A DNA stretch of 64,000 bases from Nakamurella panacisegetis (GCF_900104535.1 NZ_LT629710.1:1488001-1552000); one strand, 5' to 3'. Positions 45,799-53,934 are shown, counted from the stretch's first letter. Program-made: numbers and translations. The notes: generated from the letters alone by a model not told the origin.

Positions 45799-46427
45799 GC
45801 TGCCTTCTGATTCAACCCGTGGGGGGCTTCGTCGCCGAGCCAGTGCCCGCCGCCGGCCCTCCAGAGCGCCTCGAAGGCGAGGTGATCACCGACGATGTAA
45901 AGCAGGTCGAGTAGTCCCTTGTCGGGGGTCCAGCGGCGCTCTGGTGGGTCGCCGGGGTAGTAGAGGCATAGTGAGTCGTCGGGCATGCGGTGGGGGGATA
46001 GCATCCCGGTTTCGGCCCAGACCCGTGGGTAGTCCTGGGGGCTGAGTCCGAAGGTCTCGTATGCCGGGGCGGCGTAGAAATTGATCGCTACCTCGGTTAG
46101 GTCGTTTGGGCCACGGATGTCCAGTGCCACCTGGTACTTCAGCGTTCCGGGTCCTTCGACGGTGCGGAGTCGGTCCCCGTATTCGCGCCGGGCCGTCGCC
46201 CCGGTGGCCGTCCGCCACGCCGGCGACGTGCCGTACCAGTGGATCGGAGGCCAGTCGGTTGGCGTCGTCGGGGCTGGGACGATCCATGGCGATCCTAGAC
46301 ACGGCCGGCGGGGAGCTTCCGGCGCCGTGTCAGGCGTTGGGGTCTGGCCGGCCGGCTTGCCGTGCCGCCGGATCACCTGGGGGCGATCGGCGGCACGGCG
46401 ATTTTGCCGGGCAGTTCGCCCGTTCAC
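45795..46427 (-). CDS. Prokaryotic E2-like (ubiquitin-conjugating-fold) protein
   Basis: The 210-residue protein has a disordered N-terminus of about 60 residues, then an E2-like core: LKYQVALDIRGP (strands), VAINFYAAPAYE, His at 146 in SPHRMPDDSLCLYYPGD and the probable catalytic Cys154. The end has WTPDKGLLDLLYIVGDHLAF and WLGDEAPHG. This H...SLCLYYP pattern is that of E2 proteins in short type II CBASS loci, where the E2 modifies the cyclase. No E1 or JAB gene is present here. GTG 46427 overlaps the nucleotidyltransferase stop (GTGA), and its stop overlaps the next start (ATGA). Confidence 0.75.
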   Translation of the reverse strand: MNGRTARQNRRAADRPQVIRRHGKPAGQTPTPDTAPEAPRRPCLGSPWIVPAPTTPTDWPPIHWYGTSPAWRTATGATARREYGDRLRTVEGPGTLKYQVALDIRGPNDLTEVAINFYAAPAYETFGLSPQDYPRVWAETGMLSPHRMPDDSLCLYYPGDPPERRWTPDKGLLDLLYIVGDHLAFEALWRAGGGHWLGDEAPHGLNQKAA

Positions 46428-47455
46428 GGGGCCCAGGAGCGGACGGGCGTGTGACTGCGTACTGGCGCCGTCACGGCCGGGCTCCGGGTCGCTCGCTGAC
46501 CAACAGCGCGCTCCAGGCGCTGCGTTTGGACAGCAAGATCGGACGGACGCGGCAGCATCTGCGGGTCGTTGAAGAACACGGCCAACGCATCCACCGCAAG
46601 AACGTCGTATCCGTCGTTGGCATAGTTGATCGCCTCGACCAACTTGGCCCGGGCAGTGGTCAACCTTCCGACGACCTCGGCGCGATCACCCGGAATACTG
46701 ATCGGCCCGGCAACCCCGGCGGGATCGGGCGTTTCTCGCCGGGACAGATCGGCGATGGCGTAGTCGAACCACGCGACCATGCCGTCGAGCTGGTTCAGCT
46801 CGCCGGTGATGCAGGACAAGCCAAGGGCCTTGATGTTCCAGCTGCACAGCAGCTTGGAGTGCCGGCGAACCCAGTGCTTGAGCAGCCGAACTGTGCGGGT
46901 GTAGTTCACGTTGCTCAACTTGATCGCGTCCCGGACGAGTCGGGTGTGCGCCTCGGGATCGGATCGGTCCCAGGTTTCGTAATTGGGAATCCACAGGCCG
47001 TTGCCCCATGGGTAGTCGATCGCGACGATGACGTCAGCGCTGAAGTCGCTTTCGTTCGGGTCGACGGGTGCGCCGAACGCCACGTAGACGGAGCGCTTGC
47101 GCCCTCCGGTGATAACTCGCAACAACGGGAATTCGCCCTTCAAGGCGTCCCGGATGGCGTTGGCGGCTCGGTCCTGCAGCTTGGCCGGGCCGTTGGCGTA
47201 CGGCCCGAACTCACCATCGGGGTTCGGCACCACGACACCCAGATCGATGTCGGTGAGCGGGGTCAGCGCATCACCGTGCGCGACCGAGCCGTTGAGGTAG
47301 ACCCGACAGTCCGGCCCGAATTCTTCTTTCAGCGCTGTCTGGATCCGGCCGCGGCGTCGCCGGGCTTCGGTGAGCTCGGCGTCGTCCACTTGGATTCGTT
47401 CACGCGCCGCAGACAGCACTTTCAGCAGTGCGGCGATGCCGCTCAATGCGGTCAT
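46424..47455 (-). CDS. CD-NTase-like nucleotidyltransferase (CBASS-type)
   Basis: The 343-residue protein has a nucleotidyltransferase core: NGSVAHGDAL with Gly-Ser at 56-57, LTDIDLGVVV with catalytic Asp69 and Asp71, and a third acidic residue in SADVIVAIDYP at about 141. A helical C-terminal domain (IKLSNVNYTRTVRLLKHWVR, LLCSWNIKALGLSCITGELN) follows, as in cGAS/DncV-like enzymes that make cyclic oligonucleotides. The last 40 residues are Arg/Pro/Ser-rich. It is the first main gene of the three-gene operon. Its product nucleotide cannot be predicted. Confidence 0.8.
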   Translation of the reverse strand: MTALSGIAALLKVLSAARERIQVDDAELTEARRRRGRIQTALKEEFGPDCRVYLNGSVAHGDALTPLTDIDLGVVVPNPDGEFGPYANGPAKLQDRAANAIRDALKGEFPLLRVITGGRKRSVYVAFGAPVDPNESDFSADVIVAIDYPWGNGLWIPNYETWDRSDPEAHTRLVRDAIKLSNVNYTRTVRLLKHWVRRHSKLLCSWNIKALGLSCITGELNQLDGMVAWFDYAIADLSRRETPDPAGVAGPISIPGDRAEVVGRLTTARAKLVEAINYANDGYDVLAVDALAVFFNDPQMLPRPSDLAVQTQRLERAVGQRATRSPAVTAPVRSHTPVRSWAP

Positions 47456-47529
47456 CGCTGGGCCTCCAGCGCGGTGGACGCGGCGCAGCTGGTCGACCAG
47501 CTGGACCAGCAGTCGGTGACGGTTGTCAT
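47452..47529 (-). CDS. 25-codon upstream ORF coupled to the CD-NTase gene
   Basis: ATG 47529 with GAGAGG about nine bases upstream opens a 25-codon frame (MTTVTDCWSSWSTSCAASTA) whose TGA overlaps the CD-NTase ATG (ATGA). It may act as a leader that sets translation of the enzyme. The peptide itself shows no family feature, so it could also be chance. Confidence 0.4.
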   Translation of the reverse strand: MTTVTDCWSSWSTSCAASTALEAQR

Positions 47530-47572
47530 CGGTTGAAACCTCTCTCTAGCCCCCGCGTGCGGAGTGCCTGGC

Positions 47573-47725
47573 GAGACCCCCATGCGGGGTGTCTCGTGCG
47601 GGAGCACCGACCCGATCGGCAGGGTTGCCGAGAGTTGGGTAGGGTTAGAGCCGTCGCGCCTGCAAGCAGACAGCTCTAATCCCATTCGATGCTCCGGTCC
47701 CACCCGGTGCTCGGGTGGGATTTTT
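47573..47725 (+). ncRNA. Candidate structured RNA ending in an intrinsic terminator
   Basis: The plus strand shows a series of pairings: hairpin 47573-47595 (GAGAC/GTCTC with CCCC/GGGG), outer stem GGAGCACCG (47601-47609) with CGATGCTCC (47687-47695) with one mismatch, and inner stem GGGTTAGAGC (47642-47651) with GCTCTAATCCC (47673-47683) with one bulge. It ends in a perfect 9-bp terminator followed by five T. It looks partly like a class II tRNA but no cloverleaf with CCA end can be drawn. It lies on the strand opposite to, and upstream of, the CD-NTase operon. No clear promoter was seen. Confidence 0.45.
47698..47725 (+). terminator. Intrinsic terminator with T run
   Basis: TCCCACCCG (47698-47706) pairs with CGGGTGGGA (47712-47720), loop GTGCT, followed by TTTTT (47721-47725). 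It is the best rho-independent terminator in the window. No coding gene ends just before it on this strand, which supports a non-coding transcript. Confidence 0.85.
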
Positions 47726-47795
47726 GCTTTGCCGGGGGCTACCCCGTTCGTGAAACCCTTCCCGCGTTCGGACAGTCCGCTTGTTACGTACCGTG

Positions 47796-47808
47796 TTGTC
47801 GATGACAA
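47796..47808. promoter_or_regulatory. Small palindrome upstream of CD-NTase region
   Basis: TTGTC-GAT-GACAA is perfect with five-base arms. It lies in a gene-free stretch that could hold a minus-strand promoter for the CD-NTase operon or a plus-strand one. Confidence 0.3.
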
Positions 47809-47971
47809 TACACCCCACCGTCGGTGGACGGTAGCTTCCCGGTGCCTATCGCGCTCACTGGCGCACGAGCGAGTCATGCCTAGGGTCATCCGCCTAGGGC
47901 GGATCACCAAGCCTTCAATGCCGCGTTTCGCGGTTACGGAGACAGTATCGAACTTACGTTCGCTTACACCG

Positions 47972-47995
47972 AACCTCGCAGTAAACCTCGCAGTA
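47972..47995. repeat. Tandem 12-bp direct repeat
   Basis: AACCTCGCAGTA occurs twice head to tail, 70 bp upstream of the promoter of the SSB-like gene. It could be an operator or slippage. Confidence 0.7.
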
Positions 47996-48064
47996 TAGAT
48001 CGACCCACCGACAGTGGAACAACGGTCATTCGGCCACCCCAGGGCGCCGGTCGTAGCCCGGCGG

Positions 48065-48093
48065 TTGACCGGTGTTGACTCGTCGGATAGGAT
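48065..48093 (+). promoter_or_regulatory. Promoter for the SSB-like gene
   Basis: TTGACC (48065-48070), a 17-base spacer and TAGGAT (48088-48093) match consensus at five and four positions. A second TTGACT lies at 48075-48080. It is 84 bases before the GTG at 48177. Confidence 0.65.
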
Positions 48094-48176
48094 CGCTCAA
48101 TCAGGTGGTTTAAAATCATTCTTCTACTATCTCTATGCGTTCTTCGCAGATGAGCCATTCGGAGTCGTGAACGCGA

Positions 48177-48557
48177 GTGACATACGTAGTGGCAGAGGGG
48201 ATCGTTACCACGGAGCCAACTTTGAGGACGGTTCGAGATAGTGGCAGTGGCCGGCCGGATTACCCAGTCGCCAACTTCATCCTGAGCGTCAGGGACAGAC
48301 GACGTCGTGGGACCGAATGGGTGGATCTACCCGAAGAGAGCTACGACGTCGCGGTCTATGGAGATGCTGGCAGGCGGGCCGCATCCGTTGTTCGTGTTGG
48401 TGACCGGGTAGTTGTTGCCGGTCCAGTCCATAAGGAGGAGCGGTCGGGCGACCGTGAGTGGCTCGACCCGTTCAACCGGCACCTCAGCGCTGAGCATCTC
48501 GGCCTTTCAACAAGATTCATGTCTACCGAACAGCGTCCGATATCGGCTGACCATTGA
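48177..48557 (+). CDS. Single-stranded DNA-binding protein-like (OB fold)
   Basis: The 126-residue protein fits the SSB/OB fold: VAEGIVTTEPTLRTVRDSGS, YPVANFILSVRDRRR, WVDLPEESYDVAVYGDAGRR and AASVVRVGDRVVVAGPVHKE. It lacks the long acidic C-terminal tail of replicative SSB, ending MSTEQRPISADH. Such short SSB-like genes are common on plasmids and integrative elements, which fits the island. The start is GTG with a weak ribosome site. Confidence 0.75.
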   Translation: MTYVVAEGIVTTEPTLRTVRDSGSGRPDYPVANFILSVRDRRRRGTEWVDLPEESYDVAVYGDAGRRAASVVRVGDRVVVAGPVHKEERSGDREWLDPFNRHLSAEHLGLSTRFMSTEQRPISADH

Positions 48558-48709
48558 CCTGCCCGACGACGTGAAAGGTTCTTCGCCGTCATGATCAGTC
48601 GCGTTATCGATAACAGCTCCATCACCTTTCACAAGCTCGCGGGGGAAACCCGGGAAAAACCACGCTCGCTTACAGCTGCGCGGCGTTCTGACGAAGAACG
48701 CGCACTCTA

Positions 48710-49300
48710 GTGATGGCGAGCCCAATTCGGCTGGAGAGCGAGACATTAGGCCTGGTGCTCCGCGACGTGGCCGAGGGAGACCTTGCGGACATCAGTGCGT
48801 TACTCGCGGATCCTCGCGTCCACGACTCCTTAGGAGCTGGTTCCGTCCCAAGTACTCACCAGCAGGCAGCCGAGTACGTAGAGCGTCACGCCGACGCAAG
48901 GTGGGAGCCAAACCGTACGGACTTTGTCTTTGCGGTCACGACCGCCCCCCAGTCAGCAGTCGAACCAACACCTGGCGGCATAAGACGCAACGTCGTCGGG
49001 TTAGTCGAACTCGCGCCCGGGAGTGACGGGGGCGATGCGGAGATTGGCTTCCTGATTCATGTGGATTACTGGCGACAAGGGATCTCCCGCGCCGCAGGTG
49101 CGGCTGTCCTAAAGTTCGCGTTCGAAACACTTGCGTTACCTACAGTTGTCGCGAAGTGCGTGCTTACGAACACAGGATCGATCGCCCTCCTCCTGAAGCT
49201 CGGCATGCAGAGGATGGACGATCGCGAAGAACCCGGGGACGATGATCGACCACGGCCATACGCACGGTTCCAGATTTGGCCGCTCGACCCGTCCGAGTAG
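48710..49300 (+). CDS. GNAT-family N-acetyltransferase
   Basis: The 196-residue protein is a RimJ/RimL-type GNAT: LGLVLRDVAEGDLADISALL, a middle with VVGLVELAPGSDGGDAEIGF, then the acetyl-CoA site DYWRQGISRAAGAAVLKFAF and VVAKCVLTNTGSIALLLKLG. The usual Q/RxxGxG/A motif is present as RQGISRAAG. It may acetylate a protein or a toxic compound. GTG 48710 or ATG 48713 could be the start. Confidence 0.85.
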   Translation: MMASPIRLESETLGLVLRDVAEGDLADISALLADPRVHDSLGAGSVPSTHQQAAEYVERHADARWEPNRTDFVFAVTTAPQSAVEPTPGGIRRNVVGLVELAPGSDGGDAEIGFLIHVDYWRQGISRAAGAAVLKFAFETLALPTVVAKCVLTNTGSIALLLKLGMQRMDDREEPGDDDRPRPYARFQIWPLDPSE

Positions 49301-49407
49301 CTGCGTTGGCGAGCTGTAGGGACTGGCATCGAGGATCTCACCAAGCACATAGTCTTGAGAGCGTTTGCCCCCCAACGCGTTTCGCCGACAATCTAGATTA
49401 TTGTCAG

Positions 49408-49665
49408 GTGATCGTCACCATATTGCATCGGATTCAAACCCTGCCCCGAACAACGCTACGCGGCTATCGGTCCGATTGGGCCGAGTTGACCAGAAGGTGC
49501 ACCGGCGCCGGCGCCGATCCCCTGCCGGCTACCGCGGTGTCCATCACCGGGTACCTGACCATGCTCACCGGGGCCTTCCCGGCCGGAACCGCGCCGGTCA
49601 ACCTGGCGGTCACGGTCGCCAGGCACGCCGATCAGCGGCCCGGGCCAGTCTGGGCCGATCGGTAG
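49408..49665 (+). pseudogene. N-terminal fragment of a tyrosine recombinase
   Basis: The frame reads VIVTILHRIQTLPRTTLRGY RSDWAELTRRC in two parts and then PLPATAVSITGYLTMLTGAF, which matches the SAM-like core-binding domain of phage/ICE integrases (an N-terminal TLRxYRSDW helix, DPLPAxxxxVxxYL). The catalytic domain with Arg-His-Arg-Tyr is absent; the sequence after 49665 switches to another gene. It is probably a relic of the enzyme that moved the island or one of its parts. Confidence 0.55.
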
Positions 49666-49767
49666 CCCACACGATTTGCACCTCACCGATTTGCGCCAGC
49701 CCGACCGTCGGTGCCCTCTGCCACACTCGACACCACTTGCTGCACGGCCAGCGGAAGGACCCACACC

Positions 49768-50306
49768 ATGAGCGAGAACACCAGCACCGTCGAGGTCCAG
49801 GACGACCTGCGCGCCTGGGCCAAAGGCATGCACACCTTCGAAGCGGCCACCGAGCTGCTCATCCGCGGCATGGGCGGTCGATTCGCCCTTCCGACAATCC
49901 TTGGATCAAACACGAAACTGGCGTCCGCGGTTCCCTAACCCCGCGCTACTGGGCCGACCTGCAGGCGATCGGCGAGCACATCGGGGCAATGTCCAGCGGT
50001 GAACGAACATTCCTGATGATCGTCGCCTCCCTGGGGAGCGATGCCGTGGACGTGAACCTGTCCGACACGATCATCCGGCTCGACCGCCCCACCCTCGAAC
50101 TGGTCCTGGCCGGTATCGCCCACGCTGCCGGCAGTCACCAGCACTCCGGTCTGGTCCACGACGACGCCGGCGCGGCCACCGGGTTCGAGCAGCTCAGCAG
50201 CCTCTACCCGTGGCCGGCCCGACCCACCACCCCCGGCGCCGGCCGGTCGTGTTCGACCGGACGGTCCCGGCTGCCCTGCTCACCGGAGTCGTCCTGCTGG
50301 TGCTGA
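49768..50306 (+). pseudogene. Frameshifted conserved hypothetical gene
   Basis: ATG 49768 opens MSENTSTVEVQDDLRAWAKG and EAATELLIRGMGGRFA, then the frame breaks near 49885. The sequence continues in the next frame as SDNPWIKHETGVRGSLTPRY, IGAMSSGERTFLMIVASLGS and DRPTLELVLAGIAHAAGSHQ. I recall similar proteins from actinobacterial mobile elements but know no function. The 3' boundary is uncertain; a short hydrophobic tail frame near 50250-50332 may be part of another remnant. Confidence 0.6.
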
Positions 50307-50406
50307 CCGTGATTCATCCGGCGGCCTGGTGAACGCTGCTGTTCTGGGTCATCATCGCCGGCACCGCCACTGGCGATGCCCGAGAACGCCGCCGAGCGGC
50401 CGCCGG

Positions 50407-50571
50407 TCAGACCAGGCCAGGGCGGTAGGGCAGCCACCGAGGGTCGGCCTCGGCGATCGCCGACCACCCGGGCTTGTTCGCCACGAAGGCCTGCGCCGCG
50501 TTCGGCTCGTAGGCCATCCGGATCCGCGGATCCGCGTCCTTGCTGACGACCCACCGGCGCGTGCCGGCGCG
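50407..50571 (-). pseudogene. 3' remnant of a conserved hypothetical gene
   Basis: The minus strand encodes RRWVVSKDADPRIRMAYEPN then AAQAFVANKPGWSAIAEADP and RWLPYRPGLV before a stop at 50407. The upstream part changes frame and has no start. The region 50572-50841 holds no gene that I can support. Confidence 0.4.
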
Positions 50572-50841
50572 CCAGCACCGCCGGCGCGGTCGAGGATCAC
50601 CGCCGGTCGACCGGCGAACTCACTGAAGGTTGCGGCCCGGCGGGACGCGCGCGGCGGCGGCCGCCGGCGCCGTCATCGAGTGCGGTGCGAGGACGTTGGA
50701 TTCAGCGTGATCTGTAGGTCGTATCTTTCGTTGGTCGCGTGATCATCGGCAAGGCTGTCTGTTGTTGCCGAAGGCAACACCGTGCTGTTCTGGAGTTCTG
50801 ACCGTCGCGTGCGGCGTAGGCCTCGCCGTTAAGATCCGCGG

Positions 50842-51877
50842 ATGGACGGCTGCGCTACCGATGGGTGCGATCGCGTTCCCGCATGGCCAAGTGTCCGGCG
50901 GTCGAAGGTCTGGTGTCAGCCTTGCTTGACGGCCATCGCGAACGAGCGGGGTTACGAGCCGGCTGAGCCGTTGGCCGGCCCGAAGGATCGGTGGCTGCTC
51001 ACTCACATCGCCTGCGGGCATGCCCGGCACACGAACCTGTCGTCTGTCCGCAAGGCAGTCCCGGTCTGCTGGCACTGCCGCGAGGACCGATTGGTGAACG
51101 GCCGGCCGTGGGTCAGCCCTCACCTGCCCGCGCCACTTCCTGAGGCGGATGAGCGGTGGGTTCGAGAGCAGTTCACCGCAATGGACGCGATCCTGATGGA
51201 GGTTCCGACGACCGCCAACCGGGCGCTCCCCCTGGACTAGGCGTGCGCGAAATGCGGCTACATCTCGGCGTGCACGGCGGACACGATGCGCGAGACCGCC
51301 CGGCAGTCCTGGTTTCCCTGCCACCAGTGCGACCGAGAGCGGCTCAAGGGCCCGCAACCCGTCATTTCGGTACTTCACCACCCGCGGACTCGACTTGATC
51401 AGCACCCCGGCCAAAACCTTCGAGGAACCCTATCTGGCACGTTGTCGGCGGTGCGGAGCCAGTCGAAGGGTCTCGGCCAGCACGCTGTCAGGGGGTGGCC
51501 CACCCTGCCTGGCCTGCGACGGTCTGCACTTCGATGCCAGCGACCCGCATCGCGTCTACCTGTTCCATTTCGCTGAGTTCGGCGTCTTCAAGACCGGGAT
51601 CACCAACGCTGGCGGCGACTCCCGACTTCGGGCTCACGCCGCCCGCGGCGGCCGGCTACTGGAAATCATCACTGTGCGGGACCGCGCTGCTGCCCATCAG
51701 ATCGAACAGACGGTGCTCAAACAGTTCAGGGCCTGGCCAGGCGGCATGACCGAGGAGCAGTTCCCCCAGATCGGCTGGACCGAATGCTGGGACGAGCGAG
51801 GCGGCCGGGCCCGCCTGGCTGCGACAGCCGTGGCGCACTACTTCGCTCGTGTCGATCGTGCCGGACTTCCCGCCTGA
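50842..51877 (+). pseudogene. Multi-zinc-ribbon protein with GIY-YIG-like C-terminal domain, interrupted
   Basis: ATG 50842 opens a Cys-rich protein (CATDGC, VWCQPC, CGHARH, VCWHC). TAG at 51238-51240 interrupts it, but the same frame goes on with CAKCGYISAC and FPCHQCDRERLKG. After a frame change near 51370 comes YLARCRRCGASRRVS, then VYLFHFAEFGVFKTGITNAG and IEQTVLKQFRAWPGGMTEEQ, which has the look of a GIY-YIG/MUG113-type nuclease domain. The set of ribbon repeats resembles treble-clef actinobacterial proteins. One stop and one frameshift make it a pseudogene unless the reading is wrong. Confidence 0.6.
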
Positions 51878-52089
51878 CGGATTCTCTCCGTTCGGCGGCC
51901 CGGATAGCCGATGACATGCGTGGGGGCAGAGCCTGGCGCAGGCGAGTTCGTGCGGGCCGCTGGCGGCGTGGGGCGCAAACCTGGCCACCACGGCGTGCAG
52001 GGCTGCATCGTGGCCCGGTGCTGGGTGGCCGCGCTCACGATGCCTGCGGTTGACGGAGGCCACCCGGCGGCCTTCGACGTCCGGTGTGA
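51878..52089. other. Gap without a supported gene
   Basis: Short frames exist on both strands, but none has coding character, start context or a recognised motif. Confidence 0.4.
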
Positions 52090-52270
52090 ATTGCGTTTCT
52101 TGACCAGCCCGGCCATCTTCGCGTCCCGTTCGGCCCCGCCACTCCCGGACCTGCGACTGGTAGAGCCCTTCCCGGCGCAGGACGGCGGCCTTCTCCCCGT
52201 GCGGCGCCGCCTCGTACTCAGCGACCACCCGCGCTCGGTACTGGGCGATGAACGAGCGCCGTACACTGCC
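52090..52270 (-). pseudogene. Fragment of an IS3-type transposase OrfA
   Basis: The minus strand encodes FIAQYRARVVAEYEAAPHGE then KAAVLRREGLYQSQVREWRG, the N-terminal HTH of IS3-family OrfA proteins. Beyond this the frame decays and no OrfB is present. Confidence 0.6.
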
Positions 52271-52311
52271 GCCATCGACCGAGCTGCGGCCGGCTGGGGG
52301 AAGGGGAAATC

Positions 52312-52506
52312 ATGGTCTGGGCAACGATCATTTTCGCGCTGGTGCTGATCTTGGTTCTGATCGCCTGGATCCGCTGGGCGAAACGCACTCCGTCGGCCGG
52401 TTCGAGTAACCCGGGCCGCGCCACATTCGACGCCGACGTCGTCGGACCCCCGGGCCGTGACCGCTACACCGGTCGCGACCGCGGCGCGGGTGGGCTCGGG
52501 CTATAG
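52312..52506 (+). CDS. Small single-pass membrane protein
   Basis: The 64-residue protein has one membrane helix right at the start (VWATIIFALVLILVLIAWIR), then a positively charged boundary (RWAKRT) and a Gly/Arg/Asp-rich tail ending GLGL. AAGGGG lies about six bases before ATG 52312, which supports translation. No family is recognised. It may be a native island gene or a remnant. Confidence 0.5.
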   Translation: MVWATIIFALVLILVLIAWIRWAKRTPSAGSSNPGRATFDADVVGPPGRDRYTGRDRGAGGLGL

Positions 52507-52823
52507 GGCTCGGGCCTGCTGCTGCCCCAAGCCGGATAGGGACACGCAGGTGGAAGAGTCAGGAGCGAGGTTGTCGATCGACCAGTCCTCGCTCAACCTG
52601 GCTTGAAGCTGGGGCGTCGATGGCTGGCCGGAACGACGAGACGTCGAGCCCGGCCGCCACATACCGAGTGACGAACACAAAGTAGAGGCGACGCGCGACT
52701 GCTCTAGACGGTATGGGTGTCAGCCCTTGAGCGGTTGACGGGCCGGGGCCTCGCTGCGCATGTTCGTGGATTGCCGTCGGGGAGTTGGCCCCTTCGGCAC
52801 CACAGTCGCAGTTGGAGGCCCCG
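52507..52823. other. Gap with a possible minus-strand remnant
   Basis: The only protein-like stretch is on the minus strand, ARRLYFVFVTRYVAAGLDVS then SFRPAIDAPASSQVERGLVD, from about 52690 to a stop near 52550. It has no start. The rest shows nothing I can support. Confidence 0.35.
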
Positions 52824-53588
52824 GTGTTTTCAGAGCGTACGAGTGTTGGTCTTGATGTGCACGCCCGGTCGGTGGTGGCCAGCGCATTGGACGTCGAGTC
52901 CGGTCAGTTGCGGCGTCAGCGGCTGACCCCGAACGTCGATGACCTGCGACGTTGGTTGGCGGCGTTGCCGGCTCCGGCGGCGGTGACCTACGAGGCCGGC
53001 CCGACCGGGTTCGGGTTGGCCAGGACCTTGACCACCGCGGGATCAGGTGTGTGGTGGCGGCGCCGTCGAAATTGCAAACGTCCGGCCGGTGACAGGGTGA
53101 AGACCGACGCCCGAGATGCCGAGCACCTAGCGCGGCTGCCGCGGATGGATCAGATCGTGCCGGTGCGGGTGCCCTCGGCCGACGAGGAGGCGGCGCGGGA
53201 TCTGGTGCGGGCCCGGGAGGACGTTCGCGGTGATTTGATGCGGACACGGCATCGGTTGTCGAAATTGTTGCTGCGTCAGGGCATTGTGTGGTCCGGAGGC
53301 GCGGCGTGGACGGGTCGGCACGAGCTGTGGCTGCGCGAGCAACACTTCGACCGGGCCGGGTTGCAGCTGGCCTTCGACATCGACTTCGAGGCGCTGCTGC
53401 TGGCCTCGGCGCGGCGGGACCGCTTGGACAAGGCCATCGAGGCGATGGCCACCGACAGCCAGTTCACCCCGGTGGTGCGCCGACTGTGCTGCCTGCGCGG
53501 GGTGTCCACCCTGACCGGGTTCGCGCTGGCGGTGGAGGTCGGCGACTGGGGCCGGTTCACCGGCTCCAGCACGACCTTTCCTTGTTGA
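52824..53588 (+). pseudogene. IS110-family transposase, truncated
   Basis: From GTG 52824 the protein opens FSERTSVGLDVHARSVVASA with the first catalytic Asp of the RuvC-like DEDD domain and has VTYEAGPTGFGLAR and RVKTDARDAEHLARL. Between them, GSGVWWRRRRNCK replaces the expected IRCVVAAPSKLQ, which is readable in a neighbouring frame, so two shifts are present. The Transposase_20 part begins (RLCCLRGVSTLTGFALAVEV) but stops at 53588 within GRFTGSS. About one third of the protein is missing. Confidence 0.75.
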
Positions 53589-53894
53589 CTAATAAGAGTG
53601 ACCGAACGAACCGTAGCGCCAACGTCACGCTCCGTCAATGGTCGTCACGGAGAATGTTCATCTCCGACCCCCGGGCCGGCTGGCGATGGGCCGGCACGAC
53701 AGCCGAACGATCGGCGACCCAGCCCGGAGAAGGCATCGCCGGACGTACGGCGTCAGTCCGGCGACGCCCATCGGGTCGCGCACGATGCTTGCGCCACAAC
53801 GTGTTCCGTACCTGTTCGAGCCGCCGCGAGCACGGCCCGCACCCAAGTGGTCACGATCACATAACGGGCTTGCGTCCCGACCGGACAGGGGTTA
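53589..53894. other. Gap between IS110 remnant and sugar locus
   Basis: About 300 bases without a supportable gene. The island ends somewhere here; no copy of the tRNA-Leu 3' end was found by eye. Confidence 0.5.
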
Positions 53895-53925
53895 CCTTTC
53901 GACTTAACAAAGGCCCAAACAAAGG
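53895..53925. promoter_or_regulatory. Possible ROK operator before the sugar operon
   Basis: CCTTT (53895-53899) and AAAGG (53909-53913) are inverted around CGACTTAAC, and AACAAAGG is repeated directly at 53906-53913 and 53918-53925. The second copy overlaps the ribosome site, where a repressor would act. Binding by the ROK protein is inferred. Confidence 0.4.
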
Positions 53926-53934
53926 AGTGACGCC

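Noticed and set aside
47601-47695. Functional tRNA gene
   Set aside because: The outer and inner stems pair, but no standard D, anticodon and T arms with a CCA end can be drawn.
30015-53650. Direct-repeat attachment site (attR) matching the tRNA-Leu 3' end
   Set aside because: Reading the island by eye found no second copy; a computed search is needed to settle it.
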